64,000 bases of DNA. It comes from Shinella fusca (lineage in GTDB: Bacteria > Pseudomonadota > Alphaproteobacteria > Rhizobiales > Rhizobiaceae). The position numbers and the translations under genes are program-made. The stretch is from the NCBI RefSeq assembly GCF_014203155.1, contig NZ_JACHIK010000001.1:1-64000 (forward strand), given 5' to 3'. The notes under the pieces are model-generated. The model did not search any database and was not told where the DNA came from. It worked only from the letters and a program-made list of their open reading frames with translations. Numbering within the stretch: the first letter of the stretch is position 1; each line of letters opens with the position of its first letter. Shown here piece by piece: positions 55,494-64,000 of this stretch.

Positions 55494-55521
55494 AAAAACC
55501 CCGGCGCTTGCGGCGCCGGGG
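55494..55521 (-). terminator. Terminator of the Cache chemoreceptor gene
   Basis: Minus strand: CCCCGGCGC, loop CGCAA, GCGCCGGGG, then TTTTTCG. Strong stem with T run, about 27 bases after the MCP stop. Confidence 0.9.
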
Positions 55522-55547
55522 CTTCAGGACTGCGAAGGCGGGTGAGG

Positions 55548-57371
55548 TCAGGCCGCGCGGCGACGCGGATCCGACAGGCTTGCCCCGTCCAGCCGGAAAT
55601 TGCCGAGCAGCGTCTTCAACTGCTCGCTTTCCTGCGTCAGCGTCTGGCCGGCCGCATTGGTCTCCTCGACCATCGCGGCGTTCTGCTGGGTCATCTGGTC
55701 CATCTGGTTGACGGCCGTGTTCACCTCGGCAAGGCCGACGGCCTGCTCGCGCGCAGACGTCGCGATCGAGTTCACCTGGTCGTTCACCTTGTTGACGAGC
55801 GCCTCGATCTCGTCGAGCGCATCGCCCGTCGAGCGGACGAGCGTCACGCCCGTGCTGACCTCGGCGGCCGAATTGCTGATGAGGCCCTTGATCTCCTTGG
55901 CGGCGTTGGCCGAGCGCTGGGCGAGCTCGCGCACTTCCTGCGCCACGACCGCAAAGCCGCGGCCGGCCTCGCCCGCGCGGGCAGCCTCGACGCCGGCGTT
56001 GAGCGCCAGGAGGTTCGTCTGGAAGGCGATCTCGTCGATGACGCCGATGATCTGGCCGATGCGGCTCGACGCGTCCTCGATGCGGCTCATCGCGGCGACG
56101 GCATCGCGCACGATGGTGCCGGAGCGGCCGGTCGACTGCTTCGTCTCGGCGACCATCCGGCTCGCCTCGGCGGCGCGGTCGGAGGCGTTGCGCACCGTCG
56201 CGGTGATCTCGTCGAGCGCCGCGGCGGTCTCCTCCAGCGAGGCGGCCTGCTGCTCGGTGCGGTGCGACAGGTTGTTGGCGGCCTCGGCAATGCCCGAGGC
56301 GCTGCCGTGCACGATGTCGGTCGAGCGGGAGATCGCCGAGATGACGCCGGCCAGCGCGTCGACCGCGCGGTTGAAGTCGTCGCGCAGCTTGGCATATTCC
56401 GGCGCGATCGTGTCGATGGAGGCGGTGAGGTCGCCGTTGGCGAGCCGTTCCAGCGCCTGGCCGACGGTCTGCATGGCATCCGTCTGGCTCTGGCTGACGG
56501 CGCGGTGGCGCCGCTCGCCTTCCGAGCGCTCGGCGTCGAGGCGGGCCTGCTGCTCGCCTTCGCGCTCACGCAGTTCGGCGCGCTCGGCCACCGACTGGCG
56601 CAGCACGGAAACGACCTTGGCCATTTCGCCGATCTCGTCCTTGCGGTCCGTCTCCGGCACCTCGCTCGACACGTCCTCCTCGGCGATCGCCTGCATGGAG
56701 GCCTTGAGGCGCCCGACCGGGCCGGTGACGCTCTTCACGATGCCCCAGGCGGCAAGGATGATCGCCAGCGCGCCGATCGCCAGGATCGACGCCGTCTCGA
56801 TCGCGTTGCGGCGGAACATGGCGGCAAGGTCGTCCGCATAGACGCCCGTGCCGACGATCCAGCCCCAGGGCGCAAAGCCCGCGACATGCGAATATTTCAG
56901 CACCGGCTCCTCGAAGCCCGGCTTCGGCCAGTAGTAGTCGACGAAGGCCTGCCCGGTGGAGCTGCCCTTCACCGCCTTGACGAATTCGGTGAAGATGTGC
57001 TTGCCGGTCGGGTCGGCCATGCCGGACTGGTCGGTGCCGTCGAGCGCCGGCTTGATCGGATGCATCACGATCACGGCGTTCATGTCGTTGATCCAGAAGT
57101 AGCCGTTGTCCTCGTAGCGCAGCGCCCGCACGGCGTCCTTCGCCCGCGTCTGCGCCTCCTCGCGCGTCAGCGTGCCGGCCGCCTCGAGCTCCTGGTAATG
57201 CTTGAAGAGCGTGAGCATGTTCTCGTCCATCGCGGCGAGCTTCGACTTGCGCTCGGCGACCATCGCGCCCTGGTAGTGATAGAGCGTATAGACGAGCGCA
57301 CCCGTGAAGATGGTCAATGCCAGTGCCACCAGCAATGACAGCCGTGTGGATATTCTCAGGTTCTTCATCAT
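55548..57371 (-). CDS. Methyl-accepting chemotaxis protein with single Cache domain
   Basis: A 607-residue chemoreceptor. First membrane segment 12-29, periplasmic sCache_2 domain (about 35-190) with the typical YFWINDMN, IMHPI-like VMHPIKP and WGWIVGTGVYADD motifs, second membrane segment (IETASILAIGALAIILAAWG), HAMP, and the signalling domain with the conserved hairpin. sCache_2 domains bind small organic acids. ATG 57371 (or 57368) follows GAGGAGAGC. A strong terminator lies downstream and an AT-rich divergent promoter region upstream. Confidence 0.92.
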   Translation of the reverse strand: MMKNLRISTRLSLLVALALTIFTGALVYTLYHYQGAMVAERKSKLAAMDENMLTLFKHYQELEAAGTLTREEAQTRAKDAVRALRYEDNGYFWINDMNAVIVMHPIKPALDGTDQSGMADPTGKHIFTEFVKAVKGSSTGQAFVDYYWPKPGFEEPVLKYSHVAGFAPWGWIVGTGVYADDLAAMFRRNAIETASILAIGALAIILAAWGIVKSVTGPVGRLKASMQAIAEEDVSSEVPETDRKDEIGEMAKVVSVLRQSVAERAELREREGEQQARLDAERSEGERRHRAVSQSQTDAMQTVGQALERLANGDLTASIDTIAPEYAKLRDDFNRAVDALAGVISAISRSTDIVHGSASGIAEAANNLSHRTEQQAASLEETAAALDEITATVRNASDRAAEASRMVAETKQSTGRSGTIVRDAVAAMSRIEDASSRIGQIIGVIDEIAFQTNLLALNAGVEAARAGEAGRGFAVVAQEVRELAQRSANAAKEIKGLISNSAAEVSTGVTLVRSTGDALDEIEALVNKVNDQVNSIATSAREQAVGLAEVNTAVNQMDQMTQQNAAMVEETNAAGQTLTQESEQLKTLLGNFRLDGASLSDPRRRAA

Positions 57372-57565
57372 GCTCTCCTCGATCTTTCCGGGCGCAGTGC
57401 GTCTTGTGATCCAAGGTCGAGGAAATCCTTTAAAATCATCTAAAATTGCAGCTATCAGTTTTTAGAAGTTGAAAATACTCGCAAATACGCCGGTTCTTTC
57501 GCCGCCGCGGCCCTTTTTCGCCCGCCGCTCTTCCGCTAGACCTGGGGAAAAAGGAGAGGACGCGC

Positions 57566-57952
57566 ATGACCGATACCGGAGCCCCCAACGGACAGCTCAC
57601 CCTTCGCACGCTCGCCATGCCGGGCGACGCCAACGCCGCCGGCGACATCTTCGGCGGCTGGGTCATGGCGCAGATGGACCTTGCCTCGGGCATCCGCGCC
57701 GCCGAGCGCGCCCGCGGCCGCGTCGTCACCGCGGCGGTCAAGGAGATGGCTTTCGAGCTTCCGGTGAAGATCGGCGACACGCTCAGCATCTACACGGACA
57801 TCGCCCGCGTCGGCCGCACCTCGATCACGCTTACCGTCGAGGCCTGGGCGCAGCGCTATCTCACCACCACGCTGGAAAAGGTGACCGCCGCCACCTTCGT
57901 CATGGTGGCGCTCGACCGGACGGGGCACCCGACCCCCGTTCCGGTCGAATAG
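57566..57952 (+). CDS. Acyl-CoA thioesterase (YciA-like hotdog protein)
   Basis: A 128-residue hotdog-fold thioesterase: TLAMPGDANAAGDIFGGWVMAQMD carries the catalytic Asp region and the acyl-CoA binding site, and GDTLSIYTDIARVGRTSI follows. It hydrolyses acyl-CoA esters. Convergent with the DMT gene and divergent from the chemoreceptor across 194 bp of AT-rich sequence. Confidence 0.93.
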   Translation: MTDTGAPNGQLTLRTLAMPGDANAAGDIFGGWVMAQMDLASGIRAAERARGRVVTAAVKEMAFELPVKIGDTLSIYTDIARVGRTSITLTVEAWAQRYLTTTLEKVTAATFVMVALDRTGHPTPVPVE

Positions 57953-57960
57953 GACGCCGG

Positions 57961-58314
57961 CTATCCCTTGAAGACGAAGGCCGCGCCGGCGGCGATCAGC
58001 ATGAAGCCGACGGCATGGTTCCAGGTCAGGCTCTCCTTCAGCCAGAACACGGAAAAGCCCGCGAAGACGAGAAGCGTGATCACTTCCTGGATGGTCTTGA
58101 GCTGCGCGGCCGAATAGACCTCGTGGCCGATGCGGTTGGCCGGCACCGCCAGGCAATATTCGAAGAAGGCGATGCCCCAGCTTGCCAGCACCGCCACGAA
58201 GAGCGGCGCGGCCTTGAACTTGAGGTGCCCGTACCAGGCGAAGGTCATGAAGACATTGGAAAGGCAGAGCATGGCGATCGGCCAGACGGCCGCGGGGTTG
58301 AGGCTGAAGGGCAT
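57961..58314 (-). CDS. DMT family small membrane protein (DUF486)
   Basis: A 117-residue protein with four membrane segments: WPIAMLCLSNVFMTFAWYGHLKF, LFVAVLASWGIAFFEYCLA, EVITLLVFAGFSVFWLKE and HAVGFMLIAAGAAFVF. The length and FFEYCLAVPANRIG motif fit DUF486. ATG 58314 is chosen; the longer frame to 58374 lacks the family sequence. Transport function is unproven. Confidence 0.88.
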   Translation of the reverse strand: MPFSLNPAAVWPIAMLCLSNVFMTFAWYGHLKFKAAPLFVAVLASWGIAFFEYCLAVPANRIGHEVYSAAQLKTIQEVITLLVFAGFSVFWLKESLTWNHAVGFMLIAAGAAFVFKG

Positions 58315-58420
58315 CGGCGAATCCTGAAAGTGGAGGAGAACGCCACGGCATAGCCGACCCGTCGGCGCCGTCAAGTCCGCCGCCTAGTGGATTCTGGCGA
58401 TCCCCCGTTAAGACAATCTT

Positions 58421-60484
58421 ATGCCGCCCGCCACACCATCGCCCGCAAGCCGCGACGGCGACCTTTCCGCAAGGCCGGGAACGAGAATGACGGATGCGAC
58501 CCGGCTGATGCCGGCGGACGAACAGACACGACGACAGATTCGTTCGGCACAGGCCCTGTCCGTGCTGGACGGCATCGTGCTGTCGCTCGTCGCCAACAGC
58601 TTCCTGGCCGCCACCACCGCCGCCATTCTCTGGCTCGATACGCCGAATGCCGGCATCCTCTTCTGGCTGGTCGCCGTCGTCGCGGTCAATCTCGCGCGCT
58701 ATGTCGGCGTGCGCATCATCCGGCGGATGGACTGCGCGATGGAACGCCCGCAGCGCGCGCTCGACGTCCTGTCGCTCGGCGCGCTGGCCGGCGGCCTCGT
58801 CTGGAGCCTCTCGCCCCTCCTCGGCTCGGCGCACGGCGCCAACGGCCTCAATCCCTATCTGATCTTCATCATCGGCGGCATCTGCGCGGGCGCGCTGATG
58901 CAGAGCACCGCCTATGCCCGCACGGCGCTGTTCTTCTCGGCCCCGCCGCTCGCCGCCGCCTTCATCTCGCTCCTCGTCTCCGGCACGACGGAAGCCTTCG
59001 TCATCGCCGCCGACGCCGTGCTGCTCGCCGTCATGATGCTGCGCGCCAGCCAGCTCAGCGAGGCGAGCTTCATCCGCAGCCAGATCGACCGGCTGAAGGC
59101 GGTGGCGCTCGCCTCCTCGCTTTCCGACGCCAATGCCGAGATCCGCCAGTCCTACGACAAGCTGGCGACGCTGGCGAACCGCGACCCGCTGACGGGCCTC
59201 GGCAACCGTGCGCTCTTCAACCAGCGCCTGCGCAGCCTGCTCGACACGGACCGCACCGACGCGGGCCCGCTCGCACTCCTTGCCATCGACCTCGACCGCT
59301 TCAAGGCCATCAACGACACGATGGGCCACGGCGCGGGCGATATCGTGCTAACCGAGATCGCCCGCCGCCTTGCCGACCTCACCGATCCGACGGACACCGT
59401 CGTGCGGCTCGGCGGCGACGAATTCGCCGTCATCGTGGAAGGCGGCGCGGCCGAGGCGCGCGGCCGGTGGATCGGCGAAGGCATCGTGCGCCTTGCCGGC
59501 GATCCCGTCTTCATCGGCGACCGGCCGGTCACCGTCGGCGCCAGCGCCGGCCTTGCCCTTTACCCCCAGCACGGCGAGACGGCCGACGACCTCTTCGCCA
59601 GCGCCGACATCGCGCTCTATGCGGCGAAGGAAGGCGGGCGGCGGCGGCTCGGCCTGTTCAATCCGGAGCTGAAGGCACGCATCGAGCGCCAGCGCCTCAT
59701 CGAGGCGACCCTGACGGAAGCCATCGAGACGCGCGCCCTCCAGGTCTTCTTCCAGCCGCAGGTGGAGCTCGCCACCGGCCGCGTCACGGGTTTCGAGGCG
59801 CTGCTGCGCTGGACGCATCCGCAGCTCGGCGCCGTCAGCCCGCCGGACATCGTGCGTGCCGCCCATGCCCTGCATATCTCCACCGAGCTGACCGGCTATG
59901 TGGCGACCCGCGCTGCCGAGCTCCTGCGCAGCCTGCCCCGCCTCGGCCTTCCGCAGGCGGCCGTCGCCGTGAACGTCTCGCCGCGGGAGTTCTCCGGCGA
60001 TACGCTTTCGCGTCTGCTGGTCGCCATCGCCGACAGGCACGGCGTCTCGCCCGGATTGATGGAGATCGAGATCACCGAGGAGGCGACGCTCGACACGCAG
60101 GCCGCCGGCGCCGAACTCGCCCGGCTGGGCGCGGCCGGCTTCCGCCTCGCCGTCGACGATTTCGGCATGGGCCATTCCTCCCTCGCCTATCTGGTGAGCC
60201 TGCGTATCGACCGGCTGAAGATCGACCGCAGCTTCGTCACCGGCATCGCCACGAGCCGCGAAAACCAGGCGCTGATCTCCGCCCTCATCGGCATCGGCCA
60301 TGCGCTGTCCATCGACATCGTCGTGGAAGGCGTCGAGACGCGCGAGGAGGCGGAAATCCTGCGCATGCTCGGCTGTCGCCACGCGCAGGGCTATCACTTC
60401 GCCCGCCCCATGCCGGCCGCGGATATCCCGAAATGGCTCGAGCGGCACGCCCGCACCGTCAATCCGGCGTCCGACGGCGCCTGA
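58421..60484 (+). CDS. GGDEF-EAL membrane protein (cyclic di-GMP turnover)
   Basis: A 687-residue protein with several membrane segments in residues 50-205 (MHYT-less sensor), a coiled link, a GGDEF domain with intact GGDEF at 331-335 and an EAL domain with Glu459-Ala-Leu (GFEALLRW) and DDFGMGHSSLAYL. Both halves look catalytically competent, so the net activity cannot be told. ATG 58421 is kept, but ATG 58487 (after GGGAACGAGA) is equally possible. Divergent from the DMT gene. Confidence 0.92.
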   Translation: MPPATPSPASRDGDLSARPGTRMTDATRLMPADEQTRRQIRSAQALSVLDGIVLSLVANSFLAATTAAILWLDTPNAGILFWLVAVVAVNLARYVGVRIIRRMDCAMERPQRALDVLSLGALAGGLVWSLSPLLGSAHGANGLNPYLIFIIGGICAGALMQSTAYARTALFFSAPPLAAAFISLLVSGTTEAFVIAADAVLLAVMMLRASQLSEASFIRSQIDRLKAVALASSLSDANAEIRQSYDKLATLANRDPLTGLGNRALFNQRLRSLLDTDRTDAGPLALLAIDLDRFKAINDTMGHGAGDIVLTEIARRLADLTDPTDTVVRLGGDEFAVIVEGGAAEARGRWIGEGIVRLAGDPVFIGDRPVTVGASAGLALYPQHGETADDLFASADIALYAAKEGGRRRLGLFNPELKARIERQRLIEATLTEAIETRALQVFFQPQVELATGRVTGFEALLRWTHPQLGAVSPPDIVRAAHALHISTELTGYVATRAAELLRSLPRLGLPQAAVAVNVSPREFSGDTLSRLLVAIADRHGVSPGLMEIEITEEATLDTQAAGAELARLGAAGFRLAVDDFGMGHSSLAYLVSLRIDRLKIDRSFVTGIATSRENQALISALIGIGHALSIDIVVEGVETREEAEILRMLGCRHAQGYHFARPMPAADIPKWLERHARTVNPASDGA

Positions 60485-60487
60485 AGC

Positions 60488-61075
60488 CTATCCCCATGCC
60501 TCCACGAGATAGCGCCGCGGGTCCTCCGCCGGCTCGCCCGCCCTGCGCCATTCCTCGAGAAGGGCCGCATAGTCCCGCGCCGCGCCGTGCAGGGCGAGGT
60601 CGTCGAGCCTGTCGGCCCGGAAGAGCAGGAACGGCGCCTGCCAGAGCAGGCCGCAGCGTCGGGCGGTCGCCTCCAGCGGGCGCAGCAGCTCGGCCATGGT
60701 GAACGCGTTGGCGCCGCCCGGCCCGTAGGCCTCGGGCACGTTGCCGGCCGTCGCGGCGACCAGCAGCGGCCTGCCCTCCAGCAGCCGGCCCTCGGTCTCG
60801 TAGGCGAGGTAGTACATGCGCGTCAGGACCGCGTTCTCCCACGCCTTCAGGACCGGCGGAGCCGAGTACCACTGGATCGGGAACTGGAACACGATCCGGT
60901 CGGCGGAAAGCAGCCGGGCGACCTCCCGGTCGATATCGATCCGCCCGTCCGGATAGAGCGCGTGGATATCCGCCACCTCGACGCCCGGCAGGCTGGCGGC
61001 GGCCGCCGCCAGCGCCGCGTTTGCGCGCGATCGGTTGGGGCCGGAATGGAAAAGAAGGATCAGCGTCTTGCTCAT
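60488..61075 (-). CDS. NAD(P)H-dependent flavodoxin-like oxidoreductase (KefF/MdaB-like)
   Basis: A 195-residue flavodoxin-fold protein: HSGPNRSRANAAL is the FMN phosphate-binding loop, FQFPIQWYSAPPVLKAW and AATAGNVPEAYG are family motifs of quinone reductases and KefF. The ATG at 61075 has CAGGAGACGATGCC upstream. Divergent from a LysR-type regulator across 88 bp. It is about 30 kb from the Kef antiporter in this window, so it is not assumed to be its partner. Confidence 0.9.
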   Translation of the reverse strand: MSKTLILLFHSGPNRSRANAALAAAAASLPGVEVADIHALYPDGRIDIDREVARLLSADRIVFQFPIQWYSAPPVLKAWENAVLTRMYYLAYETEGRLLEGRPLLVAATAGNVPEAYGPGGANAFTMAELLRPLEATARRCGLLWQAPFLLFRADRLDDLALHGAARDYAALLEEWRRAGEPAEDPRRYLVEAWG

Positions 61076-61130
61076 GGCATCGTCTCCTGTGTCGATGCGC
61101 ACAGGATGCCCGGAGCGATAAAATCATTCC

Positions 61131-61161
61131 AATCGATGATCGATATATGCGATTATCGATT
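61131..61161. promoter_or_regulatory. Likely LysR operator
   Basis: AATCGAT (61131-61137) and ATCGATT (61155-61161) are perfect inverted arms, with further ATCGAT steps between them, in the 88-bp divergent gap. The T-N11-A type symmetry and place fit LysR control of the reductase gene. Confidence 0.6.
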
Positions 61162-61163
61162 TC

Positions 61164-62069
61164 ATGAATTTAAGATCGATCGACCTCAACCTCCTCGTCG
61201 TGCTGGATGCGCTGCTGGACGAGGCGCATGTCTCGCGCGCCGCCGCCCGGCTGAACCTCTCCCAGCCGGCGACGTCCAGCGCGCTCGACCGCTGCCGCCA
61301 CCTCTTCGACGATCCCCTGCTGGAGCGCGGCAAGGGCGGCATGCGCCTGACGCCGAAGGCCGAAGCCCTGCGCGATCCGCTGAAGGTCCTGCTCGCCGGC
61401 ATCGCCGCCGTCGTCGATGCGCCGGAGGAACCCCTTTCCGAAATCCGCCGGACCGTGCGCATCGTCACCGCCGATCACCCCGGCATCGTCATCGCCGGCC
61501 CGCTGCACAGGGCGCTCGCCCGCACCGCGCCCGGCATCGACCTGGTCATCCAGCCCTGGCACGGCGCTCCGGCCGCGCTCGAATCCCTCGCCCGCGGCGC
61601 CAGCGACATCGTGCTCTCCGTCTTTCCGACGATTGACGAGGCAGCGTTCCACCGCGAAACGCTGCTGGAGGAGCACTACGTCGTCGCCATGCGCAAGGGC
61701 CACCCCGCCGTAGAAGGCTTCTGCCTCGACCGCTGGCTCGCCTATCCGCATGTCCTCGTCTCGGGCCGGGGCGACACCCGCTCCGACCTCGACGACCGCC
61801 TCGCCGCCCTCGGCCGTGCGCGCCGCATCGGCATCGTCGTGCCGAGCTTCCTGATGGTGCCGCCGCTGCTGGAGGACGGCGACCTCATCGCCATGACGCC
61901 GAGCCATTGCCTGCCGCCCGATGCCGGCGACCGCTTCCACCTCCTCCCGCCGCCCATTCCCGTGCCGGGCTTTCCGCTGCACCTCGCCTGGCACCGCCGG
62001 CGTGACAGGGACCGCGCCGTGCAGCATGTGGCGGGGGAGCTGCGGGCGATATTCGTCGGCCTTTCCTAG
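61164..62069 (+). CDS. LysR family transcriptional regulator
   Basis: A 301-residue regulator with the N-terminal winged helix-turn-helix ([20 protein letters not shown]) and a periplasmic-binding-protein-like effector domain ([16 protein letters not shown] to [12 protein letters not shown]). Divergent from a flavodoxin-like reductase, which is its probable target, with operator-like palindromes between. ATG 61164. Effector is unknown, perhaps a quinone or redox-active compound by analogy. Confidence 0.94.
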   Translation: MNLRSIDLNLLVVLDALLDEAHVSRAAARLNLSQPATSSALDRCRHLFDDPLLERGKGGMRLTPKAEALRDPLKVLLAGIAAVVDAPEEPLSEIRRTVRIVTADHPGIVIAGPLHRALARTAPGIDLVIQPWHGAPAALESLARGASDIVLSVFPTIDEAAFHRETLLEEHYVVAMRKGHPAVEGFCLDRWLAYPHVLVSGRGDTRSDLDDRLAALGRARRIGIVVPSFLMVPPLLEDGDLIAMTPSHCLPPDAGDRFHLLPPPIPVPGFPLHLAWHRRRDRDRAVQHVAGELRAIFVGLS

Positions 62070-62149
62070 GACTGGCCGGCCGCAAATTCGTTTCCCTTTT
62101 GTACTCCCTCCCCCTTCCCTTTCGCGGTGACTCTCTCCATATTCCCCGC

Positions 62150-64000
62150 ATGGCCAGATCTCCGAAGAAATCCCCCGCCCCGAAGCCCGGTTTCGAGGAA
62201 GCCCCGCAATCGCCCTTCGAGGGCGAGCCGCTCTCGGGCAGCGTCTCCGACTGGGTGAAGCAGCTCGAAGCCGAGGCGGAAGCCGCAAGCGTCGAAAGCC
62301 GCCGCGAGGTCGCCTCCAAGGCGGGCAAGCACCGCAAGACGGTGGAGAACGCCGCGCGCCGCCACACCGAGCAGGTCACGGTCTCGAAAACCTCCCGCGG
62401 CGTCTCCATCGGCGGCTCGTCCGACCCGAAGACGCGCGCCGCCGCCGGCCTCAACCCGGTCTCCGGCCTCGACGTCTCGCTGGAAGACGCCGCCGCGCTG
62501 GAGAAGGGGTCCGGCGTCACCGCCACCGTGGAGGCCCTGTCGAAGCTGATCGAGAGCGGCAACCCGCTCTTCAAGGACGGCAAGCTCTGGACGCCGCACC
62601 GTCCCGCCCGGCCGGAGAAGTCCGAAGGCGGCATCCCGATCCGCATGATCAGCGACTACAAGCCGGCCGGCGACCAGCCGACCGCCATCCGCGACCTCGT
62701 CGAAGGCCTCAATTCCGGCGAGCGCAGCCAGGTCCTGCTCGGCGTCACCGGCTCGGGCAAGACCTTCACCATGGCCAAGGTGATCGAGGAGACGCAGCGC
62801 CCCGCCGTCATCCTCGCGCCGAACAAGACGCTGGCTGCACAGCTCTATTCCGAATTCAAGAACTTCTTCCCGGAGAACGCGGTCGAATATTTCGTCTCCT
62901 ACTACGACTATTACCAGCCGGAGGCCTACGTCCCGCGCTCGGACACCTATATCGAGAAGGAATCCTCGATCAACGAGCAGATCGACCGCATGCGCCACTC
63001 CGCGACGCGCTCGCTGCTGGAGCGCGACGACTGCATCATCGTCGCCTCGGTCTCCTGCATCTACGGTATCGGCTCGGTCGAGACCTACACGGCCATGACC
63101 TTCCAGATGGAGGTGGGCGACCGGCTCGATCAGCGCCAGCTCCTCGCCGACCTCGTGGCGCAGCAGTACAAGCGCCGCGAAATGGATTTCCAGCGCGGCT
63201 CTTTTCGCGTGCGCGGCGACACGATCGAGATCTTCCCCGCCCACCTTGAGGATGCCGCCTGGCGCATCTCCATGTTCGGCGACGAGATCGACGCCATCAC
63301 CGAATTCGACCCGCTGACCGGCCAGAAGACCGGCGACCTGAAATCGGTAAAAATCTACGCCAACAGCCACTACGTCACCCCGCGCCCCACCCTCAACGGC
63401 GCCATCAAGGGCATCCGCGAGGAGCTGAAGCACCGCCTCGCCGAGCTGGAGAAGGCCGGCCGCCTGCTGGAGGCGCAGCGCCTCGAGCAGCGCACGCGCT
63501 ACGACCTGGAGATGCTGGAGGCCACTGGCTCCTGCGCCGGCATCGAGAACTATTCGCGCTACCTCACCGGCCGCCGCCCCGGCGAGCCGCCGCCGACCCT
63601 TTTCGAATACGTGCCGGACAACGCACTGATCTTCATCGACGAAAGCCACGTCACCATCCCGCAGATCGGCGCCATGTACCGGGGCGACTTCCGCCGCAAG
63701 GCGACGCTCGCCGAATACGGCTTCCGCCTGCCCTCCTGCATGGACAACCGCCCGCTGCGCTTCGAGGAATGGGACGCCATGCGCCCGGACACGGTCGCCG
63801 TCTCGGCGACGCCCGGCGGCTGGGAGCTCGAACAGTCCGGCGGCGTCTTCGCCGAGCAGGTCATCCGCCCGACCGGCCTCATCGACCCGCCGGTCGAGGT
63901 GCGCCCGGCGAAAAGCCAGGTGGACGACGTGCTGGGCGAGATCCGCGAGACCGCGCAGGCCGGCTACCGCACCCTCGTCACCGTGCTCACCAAGCGCATG
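62150..64000 (+). CDS. uvrB: Excinuclease ABC subunit B, partial (3' end outside window)
   Basis: The damage-recognition helicase of nucleotide-excision repair, here cut by the window end with 617 codons seen. Walker A GVTGSGKT is at 198-205, far later than its usual place near residue 40, because of an N-terminal extension of about 160 residues rich in Ala, Ser, Lys and Glu. After it come the normal [12 protein letters not shown] start, the beta-hairpin region [24 protein letters not shown] and [14 protein letters not shown] 62150 has no clear ribosome-binding site. The frame is unbroken to base 64000. Confidence 0.95.
   Translation, partial: MARSPKKSPAPKPGFEEAPQSPFEGEPLSGSVSDWVKQLEAEAEAASVESRREVASKAGKHRKTVENAARRHTEQVTVSKTSRGVSIGGSSDPKTRAAAGLNPVSGLDVSLEDAAALEKGSGVTATVEALSKLIESGNPLFKDGKLWTPHRPARPEKSEGGIPIRMISDYKPAGDQPTAIRDLVEGLNSGERSQVLLGVTGSGKTFTMAKVIEETQRPAVILAPNKTLAAQLYSEFKNFFPENAVEYFVSYYDYYQPEAYVPRSDTYIEKESSINEQIDRMRHSATRSLLERDDCIIVASVSCIYGIGSVETYTAMTFQMEVGDRLDQRQLLADLVAQQYKRREMDFQRGSFRVRGDTIEIFPAHLEDAAWRISMFGDEIDAITEFDPLTGQKTGDLKSVKIYANSHYVTPRPTLNGAIKGIREELKHRLAELEKAGRLLEAQRLEQRTRYDLEMLEATGSCAGIENYSRYLTGRRPGEPPPTLFEYVPDNALIFIDESHVTIPQIGAMYRGDFRRKATLAEYGFRLPSCMDNRPLRFEEWDAMRPDTVAVSATPGGWELEQSGGVFAEQVIRPTGLIDPPVEVRPAKSQVDDVLGEIRETAQAGYRTLVTVLTKRM

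Noticed and set aside
60488-61075. KefF-like protein as partner of the Kef antiporter
   Set aside because: The genes are 30 kb apart with a LysR regulator beside the reductase; the similarity is shared with many quinone reductases.

Overview
The window is high-GC DNA from an alphaproteobacterium, almost certainly Rhizobiaceae (Shinella, Ensifer, Rhizobium or a close relative). Support comes from a class II DAHP synthase, a BluB whose residue numbering matches the Sinorhizobium enzyme, Usg, DUF2865 and TadG-like proteins, a UvrB with a long N-terminal extension, and palindromic intergenic repeats of the type rhizobia carry. It reads as core chromosome: dense, mostly short operons, no plasmid or phage block, no CRISPR array, and no rRNA or tRNA gene that I could recognise. 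The only mobile DNA seen is the 3' tail of an IS110-type transposase at bases 1-117.

Layout. 1-6.6 kb: IS110 tail, ABC-F ATPase, secreted DUF2865 protein, bluB behind a cobalamin riboswitch, a CHASE4-like/GGDEF protein and a TolB-like propeller. 6.7-14 kb: nadE, an LTA-synthase-like phosphoglycerol transferase, a DUF1003 protein, an isolated TadE/TadG pair and a GFA-fold protein. 14-24.4 kb: class II DAHP synthase, gor, DUF2059, rpiA, gph, an L,D-transpeptidase, fumC and a GGDEF protein. 24.4-30.2 kb: an unannotated 25-residue hydrophobic ORF, an alpha/beta hydrolase divergent from a MarR regulator, then LtrA-like, TMEM175-like and Kef-like membrane proteins and a DUF971 protein. 30.2-36.4 kb: moaA, a large chemoreceptor, an EamA transporter, mobA-mobB. 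36.4-45.6 kb: a coiled-coil OmpA protein, an amino-acid/opine ABC transporter without its ATPase, Usg, DUF2270, a TPR-methyltransferase, a beta-hydroxyacid dehydrogenase and an Lrp regulator. 45.6-54 kb: UDG and nuclease genes, a PleC/DivJ-like histidine kinase, diacylglycerol kinase, cobT and cobS, DUF1289, an aspartic protease and an ABC-2 exporter. 54-64 kb: extensin-like lipoprotein, Cache chemoreceptor, thioesterase, DMT protein, GGDEF-EAL protein, flavodoxin-like reductase divergent from a LysR regulator, and uvrB running off the end.

Common themes are cobalamin lower-ligand synthesis and assembly (bluB, cobT, cobS), molybdenum cofactor (moaA, mobA, mobB), signalling (three cyclic-di-GMP proteins, two chemoreceptors, one hybrid-type sensor kinase) and cell-envelope upkeep (L,D-transpeptidase, OmpA, extensin-like LAS-type protein, LTA-synthase-like enzyme, TadE/G). 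Five intergenic spaces carry paired inverted copies of one REP-like palindrome, and two other repeat types occur once each. Many starts had to be moved inward from the longest reading frame; nadE, fumC and most others start at ATG, but moaA and the LTA-synthase-like gene use TTG and cobS uses GTG, each with a good Shine-Dalgarno sequence.
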